This document shows positions 12,658-24,189 of a DNA stretch of 64,000 bases, piece by piece (position 1 is the stretch's first letter; every line of letters begins with the position of its first letter). The notes beneath the pieces were generated by a model. It saw only the letters and a list, made by a program, of their open reading frames with translations. It had not been told where the DNA came from and did no database searches. Location of the stretch: assembly GCA_944452925.2 (NCBI GenBank), contig OX101822.2, positions 17,985,032 through 18,049,031 of the forward strand, read 5' to 3'. Origin of the DNA: Chrysolina oricalcia (taxonomy: Eukaryota > Arthropoda > Insecta > Coleoptera > Chrysomelidae). Both the position numbers and the translations under genes were made by a program.

Positions 12658-12856
12658 AAAAGTTCTGAAACCGTTCGATATTTAGTTTGAAAGTGATAAA
12701 TTTCTGCACAAAAATATTGAACCCCACTTTCACACCATCTCCTGAAATATTTAATAAGTGAAGGGGTCGTGCGGCACATCTTTCAAAAAAGCATTTATAT
12801 TCTCTATTCATGAATATAACGATTATTCAATTTGGTGAATTAATAACTGTTGAATT
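12658..12856 (+). repeat. Dispersed repeat copy A (GGGGTCGTGCGGCACATC family)
   Basis: Direct-repeat partner of 14252-14452. Shared blocks are AAACCGTTCGAT at the left, TTTCACACCATCT, AAGGGGTCGTGCGGCACATC, and ATTCAATTTGGTGAATTAATAACTG at the right. No coding capacity. Probably the end of a larger non-autonomous element. Confidence 0.8.
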
Positions 12857-13319
12857 AAATTTTGACATGCCACATTTTATTAATGTCTTGTTATCAAGGT
12901 ACATATTATTAAACTATTGGTTTTGATAAAATGTTGAAAAACTTTTGAATTTTTCAGTAACAAATTGTAACCACTTCAACACTTTACACAAGCGGAGTTT
13001 GAGGTAAACATTCTTGAGAATTAAAATAAATGTAAATGCTTTATTCACCATATTAACCAAGTTATCTTCATCAGTGCAATTTCTGTAATATAATGGAAGT
13101 GTTACAGGTTCATTTTGCTTTGTGAAAGCCATTTTTGTTTATCATAAGGTAATAACATTGTGGAATTCTGTGTCGATTGAGACAAAATTTCCTTTCTGTA
13201 CCTGGTATCAACGATTTTTTTAGACAGGCCATAGTTCCTAGAGTTCCAAGGCTATGCGATTTAAACTTTGCAGGGGTAGATAGATAGAATAAGGTATGTG
13301 GGCAGACGGAGCCATAAGC

Positions 13320-13775
13320 ATGCAGGCCTCTCAATCGGGCCCGTTATGCACCCACCACTGCTGGGAAATGGTTCAGTTTTGAAGGTAGCAAGCGAAAGAT
13401 GCCAGCCTTCTAACCGATACCTCCATCACACTCTCCGGTTTTAGTACGATGCTCCCGAAGGGTGCTTCCCGTATTGCTGCCACTGCCGGGCATTCCGTGA
13501 GGATGTGGGTGGCTGACTCCTCATCCTCCAAGCACCACCTGCATTCGGTATCATCCGTGATACCTAAAATGTTGAGGTGCTTGTTATGATGGCAGTGTCC
13601 AGTCAGGAGCCCTGTCACTAATCTGATTTTCTTTCTGCTCGTTGTGAGCAGAGTCTTGGTCCTCCCAGTAGAAGGGCCTCCGATGTGAAGTTTCGATTGC
13701 CTCATGCCCGGTGCATCTTTCCATGTATCCTGGAATTTTATTTCCAGGATTTCCTTCATGGTTGAGAATTACCAT
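13320..13775 (-). mobile_element. 3' end of a second RNase-H LINE family
   Basis: The minus-strand frame 13759-13373 carries the post-RNase-H tail: RLVTGLLTGHCHHNKHLNIL, then a knuckle with CRWC, H and a final C spaced as in the 11.5-kb copy. The proteins are clearly homologous but too different to be one family, so two related LINE families are present. The 3' UTR is short and ends near short tandem TATC units (about 13275-13290). Confidence 0.75.
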
Positions 13776-13854
13776 GATCTAGAAACTCCTAGGATAGGTT
13801 CTGGACCAATCGTTGGGCTTTTCGCACCCTGTTTAATCAGGGTATAATAGATTT

Positions 13855-14240
13855 CCTTCTAGATTGAAGCTGCGTGGGTAATCTCATGCACGATTTCGAA
13901 GATTAACCAACCCCACATGTCTCTGCGGTGCTTTGTCTCGGTGTATCGGTGCAGAAAAGTGGAAATGAGTTTCCACTTATCATACAGCTGAAACTCTTCC
14001 GCTTTCTCTGCTCTCCTTTGTGTAATTTTTTGCCTTGGCGAAAAGCAGAAAGACGGTGACATCTGAGGTCGAATGTGGAGATTTGTTAACATCAAACGGA
14101 GTCATATAACCCCAAGCAAGTGAAAAAGCGACATGGAAATTTCCTGTGAAATAACATTCGAAGAAAAGAGACACTGAAGTTTTCCGGTGAATCCATATTC
14201 TAGGAGACGAAATACAATTGAATATACAGTGCGGTCCATA
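13855..14240 (-). repeat. Unclassified repeat unit, copy 2
   Basis: Second copy of the 8.83-9.36 kb unit, same orientation, with the shared RYTETKHRRDMWGWLI coding block (frame 14095-13859). The terminal CAGTGCGGTCCATAT after TA sits near 14228-14242. Compared with copy 1 it lacks about 25 bp inside the frame. Confidence 0.65.
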
Positions 14241-14251
14241 TATTATGCATT

Positions 14252-14452
14252 TGAAACCGTTCGATTTTCAGTTTGAAATTGATACATCTCCGCTCAAAAA
14301 TATTGCGCCCTCTTTCACACCATCTAAATTATGACCCTCCTAAACATTTTAAATGAATGAAGGGGTCGTGCGGCACATCGTTCGAAAGGAATTTTGATTA
14401 TATATTCATCAATATAACGTTTATTCAATTTGGTGAATTAATAACTGAGAAA
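14252..14452 (+). repeat. Dispersed repeat copy B (GGGGTCGTGCGGCACATC family)
   Basis: Partner of 12658-12856. It directly follows the TIR-like end of the copy-2 repeat unit. Confidence 0.8.
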
Positions 14453-14567
14453 ATCGTGCAAGTAAACATTTGCTTCTAGGCACGTTATTTATTTTTCTTA
14501 AGAATCTTCTTAACACAGCTTTTTTTACACCTGTACTCATCATATTCCAAAATGAGGAGTATCGATT

Positions 14568-14703
14568 GTCGAATTCCTCAAGTTTCCATATTTGGACCAA
14601 TTTTATTTTCATTGTATATTAATGACCTATTCAATATGCAGATTTCAGGTTTATTTACTGTTTTTGCTAATGATAGCACTATACGAGGATGTATTGATAT
14701 CTA
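14568..14703 (+). mobile_element. Small Jockey-like RT fragment
   Basis: About 45 codons matching RT motifs B to C: PQVSIFGPILFSLYINDL, then FANDSTI, where FADDT is expected. The second catalytic Asp is replaced by Asn. It is bounded on the right by the mariner insertion and is dead both by truncation and by this change. Confidence 0.75.
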
Positions 14704-14749
14704 GTTAGCCTAGACCAGTTCCCTGCATGAACAAAATATTGCGTTACCA

Positions 14750-15965
14750 TATCAACGAACAATAACTTATTAGAAGTGTCAGTGTAAAGTTTGACGTCAA
14801 AAAAGTAAACCAGAGTTACGCAATAAATTAATTAAAAGAAAAAGTATGTCCACCGAAATTGTGAAAATCGAAAAATTGGAGTATCGAGCCATCATCAAGT
14901 ACCTGTATTTAAAAGGGTTAAGAGGTAAGCAGCTTTTCGAAGATATACTTAATACCCTTGGTGATCAATGTCATTCGTATGCGACCGTGAAAAATTGGAC
15001 TGCAAGCTTCAAAAGAGGTAAATTTTCCATTGAAGATGATGACCGATCGGGAAGGCGAGTTTCTGTGTCAGTCCCCGAAAATATCGATGCAGTTCATGAC
15101 ATGATTTTAACAGACAGTCGAATTGGGCTAAAACGGATATCTGAAGCACTGAATATTTCATACGAACGCGTTCATCATATAGTTCACGTCAATTTAGACA
15201 TGAGAAAATTTGCTGCAAAATGGATCCCCAAATGTTTGAATGTTGACCAAAAGCGTGCAAGGGTAGTAGCATCGTGTTCGATCTGTGCTAGATTTAAAAA
15301 CGATGTATACTTCTTAAACCGAAACTATGATTGAAACTTTCTACGATCCAGAAACAAAGCAACAATCGATGGAATTGCGACACTCCGGTTCTCCAAGACC
15401 TAAGAAGTTTCATGTCCAAAAATCTGTTGGAAAAGTTCTTGCTTCAGTTTTTTGGGATTGCCATGGAGTATTCATGATTGATCTTTTGGATAAGGGTAGA
15501 ACAATAACTGGAGATTACTATTCGACATTACTGACCACTTTACGGGAAGAAATTGAAGAGAAAAGACGCGGAATGCTATCCAAAGGTGTTCTGTTTTTGC
15601 AGGACACCGCCCCTGCGCACAAATCTCATGTTGCCATGCAAAATATTCGTGATTTAGAGTTTGAATTACTAGAACACCAGATTTGGCTCCGTCCGACTAT
15701 CATCTCTTTCCTCAACTGAAAATAAGTTTAAAAGGTCGTAAATTTTCTTACGACGAGGAGGTAATAAAAGCTGTGGAGGTCTGGTTTGCAGAGCAAGAAG
15801 AAACATTTTTTTTGAAAGGTCTAGAGACGTTGCAAGTTCGCTGTAATAAATGTATCCAATTAAGAGGAGAATATGTTGGGTAATAAAATATTTTGACATT
15901 GATATTTTGTTTGGTTCTATAGTAGGCTTAGAATTTTTCAATATATTCTCTATTTTGGCACCACA
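14750..15965 (+). mobile_element. mariner transposon, transposase broken by two frameshifts
   Basis: The frame starts at Met 14846 after a typical mariner leader. The first frame (to 15334) has the N-terminal helix-turn-helix DNA-binding region (EYRAIIKYLYLKGL, DDRSGRR, ISYERVHHIVH). A second frame (15327-15719) has HSGSPRPKKF, ASVFWDCHG and the second catalytic Asp in FLQDTAPAH. A third frame (from about 15683) has PDLAPSDYHLFPQLK with the third Asp, ending at 15883 in CIQLRGEYVG. The first catalytic motif (TGDETW) is disrupted at about 15320-15345 by a small deletion and frameshift. No clean TIR pair was identified. An inactive DD34D-type mariner. Confidence 0.92.
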
Positions 15966-17379
15966 AGAACAAAAAGGATGAAATTATACGATTTGATGTG
16001 TAAACAGTAAAAAATTGGTGTTCTAATTCTAATTCATTATCATTTAACATGATTTCCTTCAGATGTCATCTTGAAGATATAGAGATGGCAGAAATGAAGG
16101 GGTCATTGGTGTGAAGATGAGCGTCAGTGTTTGTGTTTTAATTCTCATAAAGTTGTATGCACTCATTTACGCCTCAATGACTCCTCTGGTGGGATTGTAG
16201 GTATTTCCAGGGTTTCCCTGCAGTTGGAATAGCAAATGTGCCACCTTTTAAGTCGTCACGGAGCGCATCTGGTGGTGGTATATATACTTTCTTTCATCAG
16301 GACTTATGTTTAGATGGGGGAGACTATCAACATTATAGTTTATTATATATAATAATTTCAATTTACATTTTTATTTATAGTTGAAAAGCTTTGCGATAAG
16401 TTAAAAAACTTCTGACATTAAACTATATTTTGACTTTGATTTGAAACCGTGTGAATTGCGCTTATCTCTTGATTTGCCTCCCTGCGACTTCTTCCTTGTC
16501 TTAAAAATGGAAAATTGGCTGATAAGGAAGAATTTAACTTTCAATGAAGAGGTCATATGGCCAAAACAGAAAGCTATTCTCCAGAGTTGAAGAAGTTTTA
16601 CTTTCAAAGGTGAAATATAAAAGTTGACATATCTTTGGAGGAGTTCGAATGGATTTAAGGCCAACACAGATTTTTTTTTCATTTTTGTTACTTCAAACAT
16701 CGAATTACATTTGGACCTTCGACTTTTCACTTTCCCCTAATAGAAAGTTTTCACCCACTTGAAAATCAAAGACTAAATTCTTCAAAATATTTTCTTGCAA
16801 CGATGACGTTGGTTGTTTTGCCTGCTGGCTGCTTCCGTTGTAAATTCCACCCGATCCATAATCCAATAAACTGGGAAGTGGCACTGAATATGAGCTTCCT
16901 GGCATATAACAAAGGTCATAGATTGCGGAATAATTCGATTTCTGATTTGTGAAGCGGGAAAAGCCATTTCTGTTTGCACCGTTTCAAATATCCTAGAAGC
17001 GATAACCATGAAAGAGCCCATCTGTATGTTCAACGAATGGATATTCACATTGAAAATGTAATTAGTGATCGGGAAGTCGCGTAATATCGACATGTCGACG
17101 ATGCAACGGAAGTGGGAATATTCCAGGTTCTTCCAGCCCTTATATTCGCAGCGGGAAATGGGTTTGCTCTCTATCGAAAAGGTAATAATATATTTCGTTA
17201 CTGCCTTACTGAAAGCTTTATTTAAGACCCCTAACTAAGAGAATAAATGATGCAGAAAAACTCAAAATCATCTCCACAATTCAATATCACCATCTAGTGT
17301 TGTGCAATGGTAGAACGGCAAAGACTATCAATCAGTTAAACCGTATCCGTATCCGTGGAACTCTATCCATAGCTCCATA
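15966..17379. other. No gene recognised
   Basis: Several minus-strand frames of 66-109 codons (16401-17093) overlap each other without recognisable domains. The rest is non-coding. A short + block near 17330-17390 leads into the LINE that follows. Confidence 0.45.
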
Positions 17380-18590
17380 AAGCAAGGAAGATGTGTGGGC
17401 GCGCTCTTTTTTGATCTATCGAAAGCATTCGATACCATTAACATAAATGTGGCCACAAACAAGCTGGAAAACCTTGGTTTCCGAGGAAAATTTTCAGATT
17501 GGCTTGGGTCTTACTTAAATTTCAGACAAATGTACGTCAAAATCGATGATTTCAAATCTGACACACATGAAATCAATCTTGGTGTACCTCGGGGATCTAT
17601 CTTGGGACATCTGATATTTTTGTGCTACATAAATGATATGTCAGTTCGGGGAGTATCATTTTATATGCCGATGATACAACCCTAGTGACATCAGCACAGA
17701 CTCAGGAAGAATTGGCTGTCAACCTAAATACATTATCAAAACAGTTCACATTATGGTGTAGAAGAAATTATCTGATTGTAAACTCTGATAAAACTGTTTG
17801 CATGCAGTTTCACTCATAAGTGACGGAAATTACTAATGAATACGTTGTAAATGTAAATAAAGAAAGTATCAAACTGTCTTCGTCCACAAAATTTCTAGGG
17901 TTACATATAGATAGTAATATGAGTTGGTCGACACATATAAACAACTTTTCCAAAAAAATAAATAGTGGTTATTATGCCATTCTTCAATTAAAACGTATTT
18001 TAACAACTTCACAGTTGATAGATGTATAAGTACTACGCCATCATCTACTCGCATATATCATTATAACATTAGTCTGTGGGGGTGTGCAGTTGGTGCCTCT
18101 AAAATATTTATATGCCAAAAACGTGTGATACGCTTAATATTAAACCTAGAATATAAAGAGTCGTGCAAAGAACACTTCATTAAGCTAAAATTGATGACTA
18201 TGCCATCGATCTATATTTACAAAACTTTATTATTCGTAAAAAATAACATGGAAAATTTCAGCCAAACTCGAACTTTCATTCATATCCCACCAGATGGGGA
18301 AGTCTTCTAAGGCTTCCAAAACATTCAACAGCACTCTTCGAAAAATGCCCGAACTATATTGGTATAAAGTTATTTAATCGACTTCCAAATTGTATCAAGT
18401 CAGAAACAAACAACAATCGTTTCAAACTTGAAGTAAGGAATTACCTTATCGAATCATGCTTTTATAGCGGAGTATTTGTATGGAACTTGTTCTTAATTTT
18501 AATTCAATGTTGTATTTGTACACTATGACATATCCTATGTCATGTAATGTGATCTCAAAGGATGAATAAATTATTGTATTGTATTGTATC
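17380..18590 (+). mobile_element. Jockey-like LINE, 5'-truncated
   Basis: RT motifs in order: FFDLSKAFDTIN (about 17408), LGVPRGSILGHLIF (17578), YADDTT (about 17664, in a shifted frame), then LSSSTKFLGLHIDSNMSW (17875) and later thumb-region blocks. Frame changes occur near 17660, 17818 and 18028. The sequence ends in repeated TATTG units (about 18572-18590), a likely 3' tail. The catalytic DD is intact but the gene is broken and lacks endonuclease and ORF1. Confidence 0.85.
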
Positions 18591-19700
18591 ATAGTGGGTA
18601 GTACATTACTACATGTTTCAAACCTAAGGTTCATCATAAGCTAATCAACAATTTTACAATAAAAGGAGATAGACCAGGATCCCACTCCTATTTTCAAAAA
18701 TGATTAATAACAGGCTGAATCTTCCTCAGTAGTTTCATTCTCGAGACGCCCAACTTTTTCCTCTATACGAAAATTCTCGATAGTGGGAGCTAATAAACTG
18801 CGCAGACGTCAATCATGTCGATTTGGTGAGTGCAAAAAAGTCATTCATAACAGTTAGTTTTTCAGTTGAACCTCGAGATAATTCGATAAAATACTCGAAA
18901 AAACTTTTGTCCTACAAAATGGATGGTAGGACTGAAGAGTCCCCTACTCCCAACATGTACCAATGACGTGGTCATAAGAAATCATTAGTAACCAGCGAAT
19001 TTTTTACCGTTGCTTGGTTATTATTTGTATAATTTAATGGTCATGTTTTAAAGAGAAACATTCTTAATTGAAAATTTAGTCAATACATGACTCCTCTGGA
19101 AATGGAAAAAAAACCCTACGATAAAATTGAAGTAACTTTTTTGTATCATTTAACAGAAAACAACTACTTCCCCGTCTAATGCCACGCTGGACATTGAACT
19201 ACATCTGATAGATATTGAGAAAGACCCTTTAAAACATGAATCCCTTCCAATAGAGGTTATCTTGTACGATGGAAATGGCGACAAAATTCCAACTTTCAGT
19301 CGCAGATGATTCCACAACTGACTTTATGAACATCCTGTTCATATTTTCAATGAAATTAATGGTCATATTGTCCTACAAATTGAATGGTAGGTGTTCCCGT
19401 CCTATGCTCCGAAATTGTCAATTATATGGGAAAAAAATATTAGTAACTGTAGGACAATGCTAACGCATGAAAGGTTAGTGTATTCTTCACCTAAAGAATA
19501 CGGTGTCCTACAAAAAAACGAAACTGTTTTTCTACAAGGTAGTCAATAATATAATCAATTCTCTGAGTTTATCATTGACGATCAATCAGAATGAATGCTG
19601 ATCACTGATAGCTGATGACATACTATTGCTATCTTGGAAACTGAGAGACCTACAAGGTCGCTTAAATCGGACAAAAGTTTTCTACGGGGAACAGATGGCT
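18591..19700. other. Non-coding; includes one copy of a dispersed repeat
   Basis: No gene seen. 19047-19240 is a diverged copy of the sequence tandemly duplicated at 55301-56650 (shared AATACATGACTCCTCTGG and GCCACGCTGGACATTGAAC). Short GTCCTACAAA-containing motifs recur at about 18908, 19370 and 19502. Confidence 0.6.
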
Positions 19701-19734
19701 TCAGTGCTGTCTGTGTTGACCTACCCTTGTACTG

Positions 19735-19949
19735 ATGAGAGGCAACAACCTCGAAACTATTCTGCAGGTGGTCACCTCGTCCAAATCAAAACATAATTCC
19801 GCTGGTTGGCCACAGAGGGCACTTGCAACTGCGTCCTCTGATGCTTTGAGGAACGTTGCACAAGTATCTGTTAGATGTAATTCAATACCCGTCGTGGTTT
19901 TAGCCAGGGGAGTAGTTGTTTTCTGATTGGTACTTGCCATAATAAGCAT
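19735..19949 (-). CDS. Unidentified ORF, possible exon
   Basis: An open frame of about 75 codons on the minus strand begins MASTNQKTTTPLAKTTTGIE and has balanced codon use. It runs into AAGGTAGGT, which resembles a splice donor, so it could be a first coding exon. I recognise no family and found no convincing downstream exon. It may equally be part of a repeat. Confidence 0.2.
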
Positions 19950-20029
19950 ACTTAGTAGGTGTATATGAGAGAAAAGGGTTCATCATCGGTCGGCAGCGAC
20001 TTTTCGTTAGAAAAATATTGTTAAAACCT

Positions 20030-21730
20030 CTTATCAAGTAGTAAATAATACGACAAGTAATAAAATAATTATAATAAATAAGCGAATAATATGATAAAAT
20101 GAATACTATATAAATTACATAAACTTGTTAAAAACATACAGAAATTTCAACTCATAAAATTACCCATTTACAAACAGAAAAACATACTTAAAACCTATAA
20201 GACATAACTGTGTATCACCAAAATATTCTGATATTCTGTGGAAACAATTATTTACAAGAAGATTTTTCACAGCGGATTTGAATTTGAGTTTGTCAGGAAT
20301 TTGCTTGATTTTTGGTGGGAGCTTGATTGTATTATAAAGTGGAGATCTCTCATATGCCAGTGTTCGATGTGTGGGTACCATCAAAGTTTTGCTGTTGCGT
20401 GTGTTGTGTTGATGTGCAGTTGAGAGAGTGGGTAGATATTTAAGGTTTTGTCTTGCGTACATCAGACACTTAAGGATATATACAGTGTGTACATAAAGTA
20501 AGGAATAAATTCATTATTTCTGAATGTAAAGATATTTCTGAAAAATCCTCGGAGAGGTCGATTTTCTTTTCCGATGGGCCAATTTTTGAACCCCACCCAA
20601 AATATATAGGGTTATCCGCAATTGAGTAAAATGACTTTGGTGATATTTTTAAATTGGACACCCAGTATATTTTTCCATATTTGGTTAGGGATCGTCATTA
20701 CGAATCCAGTGATACCAAGTTTGATGGGATTATGTCAAACGGCTGCGGAGCTATGGCCAAAAAACTTCTCCATATACCCAATGAGTGCGACAGAGACTTT
20801 TAACTTTCTGAATCGTGTGGAGTCTCGCAGTCATACTCATTAGACATACGAGGAAGTTTTTTGGCCATATCTCCGCAGCCGTTTGACATAATCCCATCAA
20901 ACTTGGTATCACTGGATTCGTAATGACGATCCCTAACCAAATATGGAAAAATATACTGGGTGTCCAATTTGAAAATATCACATTGTTACTCAATTGCGGA
21001 TAACCCTATATATTTTGGGTGGGGTTCAAAAATTGGTCCATCGGAAAAGAAAATCGACCTGTCCGAGGATTTTTCAGAAATATCTTTACATTCAGAAATA
21101 ATGAATTTATTCCTTACTTTATGTACACACTGTATACAAGGAGCACTTAGGAGTTCATTCTGAATCATAATTGGTTTACAACTATCCATGTACCCTATTT
21201 TAAAAATCAGTCATATAATTTTCTTTTGCACCACAACTACTTTTGTAAAATTTGTGGCTCTACCCCAGCACAAAATGTTTTGTGACATGTGTGAGTAAGC
21301 CAATGCATAATATATGGTCAGCAAGCCAGCTGTGGTAAGACAAAACTTCATTTGAGAAATCGCGAAGTACGATTTATTAAGTTATGTCTATATGCTCATC
21401 CCAGGTTAGCATCCAAAAAACTTCACATTCTTAGATAATTTGACATCTAGATCATTACTTACCGTGTTGGGAATAGAGTGCCTTAGATAGAAATTCATTG
21501 TATTACCGAGTTACTTTGGCACCAAGATCCAAATTGATCAACAACTCTAATTACTTCTGCTTTCAATTCATCAATATTATTGCTAGCGATTGTAATAGTA
21601 GTATCGTCAGCATACATAGTTATGTGAGCCTTCATGTGCTCAGGCAGGTCATTGACATAAATAGGGAAAAGAAGTGGTCCCAGTACTAAACCCTGTTCTG
21701 TGGTCACAACATAGAACCGTAACATTTTCT
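20030..21730 (-). mobile_element. Jockey-like LINE 3' half, split by a palindromic element
   Basis: On the minus strand, 21725-21495 carries RT motifs (LVLGPLLFPIYVNDLPEH, MYADDTTITIAS). The sequence down to 21133 continues with thumb-domain text (YYALAYSHMSQNILCWG). After a 649-bp insertion it resumes at 20483 with YILKCLMYARQNLKYLPT and ends with LLVNNCFHRISEYFGD before a stop at 20160. Removing 20484-21132 and one TA rejoins the two halves almost in frame. The element is 5'-truncated and has a few frame changes. Confidence 0.82.
20484..21132. mobile_element. Foldback/MITE with about 300-bp terminal inverted repeats
   Basis: The ends are CAGTGTGTACATAAAGTAAG and its inverted copy, both flanked by TA (20482-20483, 21133-21134). 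The arms (about 20484-20785 and 20845-21132) are nearly identical by eye, and only a short central loop near 20800-20840 is not clearly paired. TA duplication and CAGTG ends point to the Tc1/mariner superfamily. Apparent reading frames inside are mirror images from the palindrome and not genes. It interrupts the LINE at 20030-21730. Confidence 0.9.
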
Positions 21731-21734
21731 CTCA

Positions 21735-23244
21735 GTTATTGTGAAAACCAGCTTAATTTTCCAATCGTTATTCTGTTTTTTGAATTCACTATCTCTATTT
21801 GTACCCTTGAGGTGCATCACTTTCGAAAACTTGACCTTGTTTGTGATTGGTTCGAATAGTAAACAAGGATAGAGCGTTTTCCGCATATAGGCGTCTTAGT
21901 TCAGTTGGCAACACTGAATCTCCTGAATGTGGGCCAAAAAATATCATGCATTCATGAAGTCATGATATTGATATTCCATGACCTGACTGATCGAATCCGA
22001 GGTTCTGTGTGTTCTGTCACTTGGGCGACTTTGACGGATTTTCTGATAGTGAAAGTTTTCGACGTTTCCGCTCGTCTTGGAGAGAGACACCTTGGCAACT
22101 GGCCTGATCCATATTTGAGTTTTTCTCGTCGAAATTATTTCGATCATCACATCATCGATGGTTCTTGTGAAAATTCATATCTAGAAATTTCCTCATATTG
22201 GTTGCGATGTTTGACGCTCTATATTTTGTAGGAAATTTTCTTCTGCTGTCGCAGGATTTTTTAAGGTGCAGGGCTTGTAGTGCAATTCTTTATGGGTAAA
22301 CCACTGCAACAAGGAACTAGCTATCAGACAGCAAACAAACTATCAAGGCTATCGCAAGAACCCTCTCACTTAATACAGGTTGTTTGGTTTTCCTCCTCTG
22401 GTCATCCTCCTTCTTTCTTTCGTTTGGATCTCTGCACCACTTGCTGTTATTAGTATTCGTCCCAGCTTTCTACGTGTTCGTCGTTTGATTGTGTCGTTCC
22501 AACTGTGCACACTCTGTGCTCACCAAGGCATTGGATTGAGAAACTACAACAGGAATTATTTGTGAAGATCTACTTACTATCAACTCAGATAAGTCTAGAT
22601 TAAGCTTGAGATTAAGGCATGTATAATTGTTTGCTGCTATCACCGTGAAGTCACAGGCATAGCCCTCACCCAAATATATTGATATCATTAAACGATTCAC
22701 CACTCTATCATAGCGTACACATTCCACATGACTTGGTGGTGCCTTATCAATATTCTTCAGGAACATTAACTTTTGTGTCCCCGAACTGTGTACATACAGT
22801 ATATTTTAATAATAAGGGACATGACTATTGGTTTAATCTGGTCCAAGTAATCTATGTATATAATGAAAGCAAAACCTCTACAAATCCATATATTATTTTA
22901 ATACCATCATTGTCTATTATTTTAGTAATATTAGTGCGGTGGGTTGTCCCATTTCATCAGTGTGGTTTCGGATTTTTCACTGGCGAAAAATCCGTGGCTT
23001 TCCGGAAAATTATACCCCACATTTCAATACTATCGAAATCTAGTTTTATTTTCGAATCCACGTCCAACTGAGCTATCGGGTATGTTAGTGGCGTGAAACA
23101 TCTTTGCATATTCACTGCTATCCTTTCCTGAATTTCGTCCCGAACGAAGTTCATTTTAGAACTCAAACTTAAATCAGACTTCCACGTTTGACTTAGCTCT
23201 GTTCGAAGGTTTTTGACGAACTGACATTTTTTTTTCGTTTTCAG
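21735..23244. other. Intronic or 5' flanking sequence, no gene recognised
   Basis: No supported coding or repeat feature. A short minus-strand frame near 22500-22700 contains YACDFTVIAANN, faintly like a degraded RT YADD region, but nothing supports it on either side. The last 20 bases form the pyrimidine-rich acceptor of the first visible Pka-R1 exon. Confidence 0.5.
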
Positions 23245-23601
23245 GAACAAGCCTTAGATGCCAAACAACAGGCAGCGTCTCCGGAAGACACGGAGGACCT
23301 GTCGCCTTTGCCGGCGCACGCGCAGCAGCCGGTTAGACGCAGGGGCGGCATCTCGGCCGAACCGGTGTCCGAAGAGGACGCCACAAGTTACGTGAAGAAG
23401 GTCGTGCCGAAGGACTACAAGACCATGGCGGCGCTCTCGAAGGCCATCGCCAAGAACGTCCTCTTCTCGCATCTGGACGAGAACGAGCGCTCGGATATAT
23501 TCGACGCCATGTTTCCCGTCAACTGTCTTCCGGGCGAGGCCATCATCCAACAGGGCGACGAGGGTGATAATTTTTATGTTATTGACCAGGGTGAGGTAGA
23601 G
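23245..23601 (+). CDS. Pka-R1: cAMP-dependent protein kinase type I regulatory subunit, exon A
   Basis: 119 codons in phase 0, beginning after TTTTCAG with EQALDAKQQ and ending DQGEVE before the donor GTGAGT. The exon holds the linker after the dimerisation domain and the pseudosubstrate site RRRGGIS (23335-23355), which occupies the catalytic subunit's active site in the inactive holoenzyme. Then comes the start of cyclic-nucleotide-binding domain A (VLFSHLDENERSDIFDAMFP; EAIIQQGDEGDNFYVID). Gly in place of Ser/Thr at the phospho-site position marks type I. It matches insect Pka-R1 nearly throughout and is much more GC-rich than its surroundings. The first ~60 residues (dimerisation/docking domain) are not in this exon and were not found upstream. 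Confidence 0.97.
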
Positions 23602-23924
23602 GTGAGTAAAGCAAACTCTTGCAGAATTGATAAAAAGTACTCAGTCATAATTACTTTGCATACCTTCGAAAGTTTCAAGTTAACGCTTCGGCCAGGTAAA
23701 TTTTGTGAGGTACACAAAGTTTCCATATCGTAGAGGGCGAAATAGTATAGGGTGAAATCTGAAGTCTACTTGGAAATAACCTCGTTTATGCAATAGTACT
23801 AAAGGCATAGGTGAGCCAAACTCTTCTGCGCGCCACTGAGAGGTGTGGTTGTTATAGTTCACTTATCAAGATGAGCATATTGTAATAAGTATAAAGTCTA
23901 AACGGTTTTAAACTAGTTTATTTT
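23602..23924. other. Start of Pka-R1 intron A, no feature
   Basis: Begins with donor GTGAGTAAAG. No repeat or gene recognised before the LTR-like block. Confidence 0.6.
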
Positions 23925-24185
23925 CACACATATAGTCTAACTTCTATTTCATAATATCACAATTTATCTAATTTATTTCTAACGTTTTATGCTGAACTCT
24001 GTTTGTCTCTTACTTTAACTATATCTAACCCCCCTTTTTTAACGCGGCGTGATATTTAAATCTGAGAAGTGTTCTTCTTTCGAATATTCCAGGCCTCCTG
24101 GAAAATACGAGATGTTGTCGACTGGATATGGTCTTCTCGACGGGGCATCTGTGTTCTTGTGGCTACCCCCTGCTCGATGTTCGAT
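23925..24185. repeat. LTR-like sequence paired with 28325-28570
   Basis: Shares ordered blocks with 28325-28570 in the same orientation: TTCATAATATCACAATTT, TTTATGCTGAACTCTG, the GCGGCGTGA(T/C)ATTTA block and GTGTTCTTCT(T/C)TCGAATATT. Lying at the 3' side of the minus-strand gypsy, it fits the 3' LTR or the region just before it. LTR borders could not be fixed. Confidence 0.55.
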
Positions 24186-24189
24186 CTCG

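Noticed and set aside
12914..13132. Minus-strand 72-codon frame MAFTKQNEPVTLPLYYRNC with hydrophobic and basic stretches
   Set aside because: It faintly recalls a chemoreceptor exon, but there are no supporting splice sites, neighbouring exons or clear motifs.
20622..21189. Four overlapping open frames in the 20.6-21.2 kb palindrome
   Set aside because: They are mirror-image translations of the inverted arms (MSNLKIS, NWTPSIFFHIWLG on both strands), with no independent coding evidence.
22470..22766. YACDFTVIAANN in a minus frame as an RT active site
   Set aside because: Only one loosely matching motif; no other RT block precedes or follows it.
23254..23550. Arg/Gly-rich minus-strand frame across Pka-R1 exon A
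   Set aside because: Antisense of a GC-rich, clearly conserved exon.
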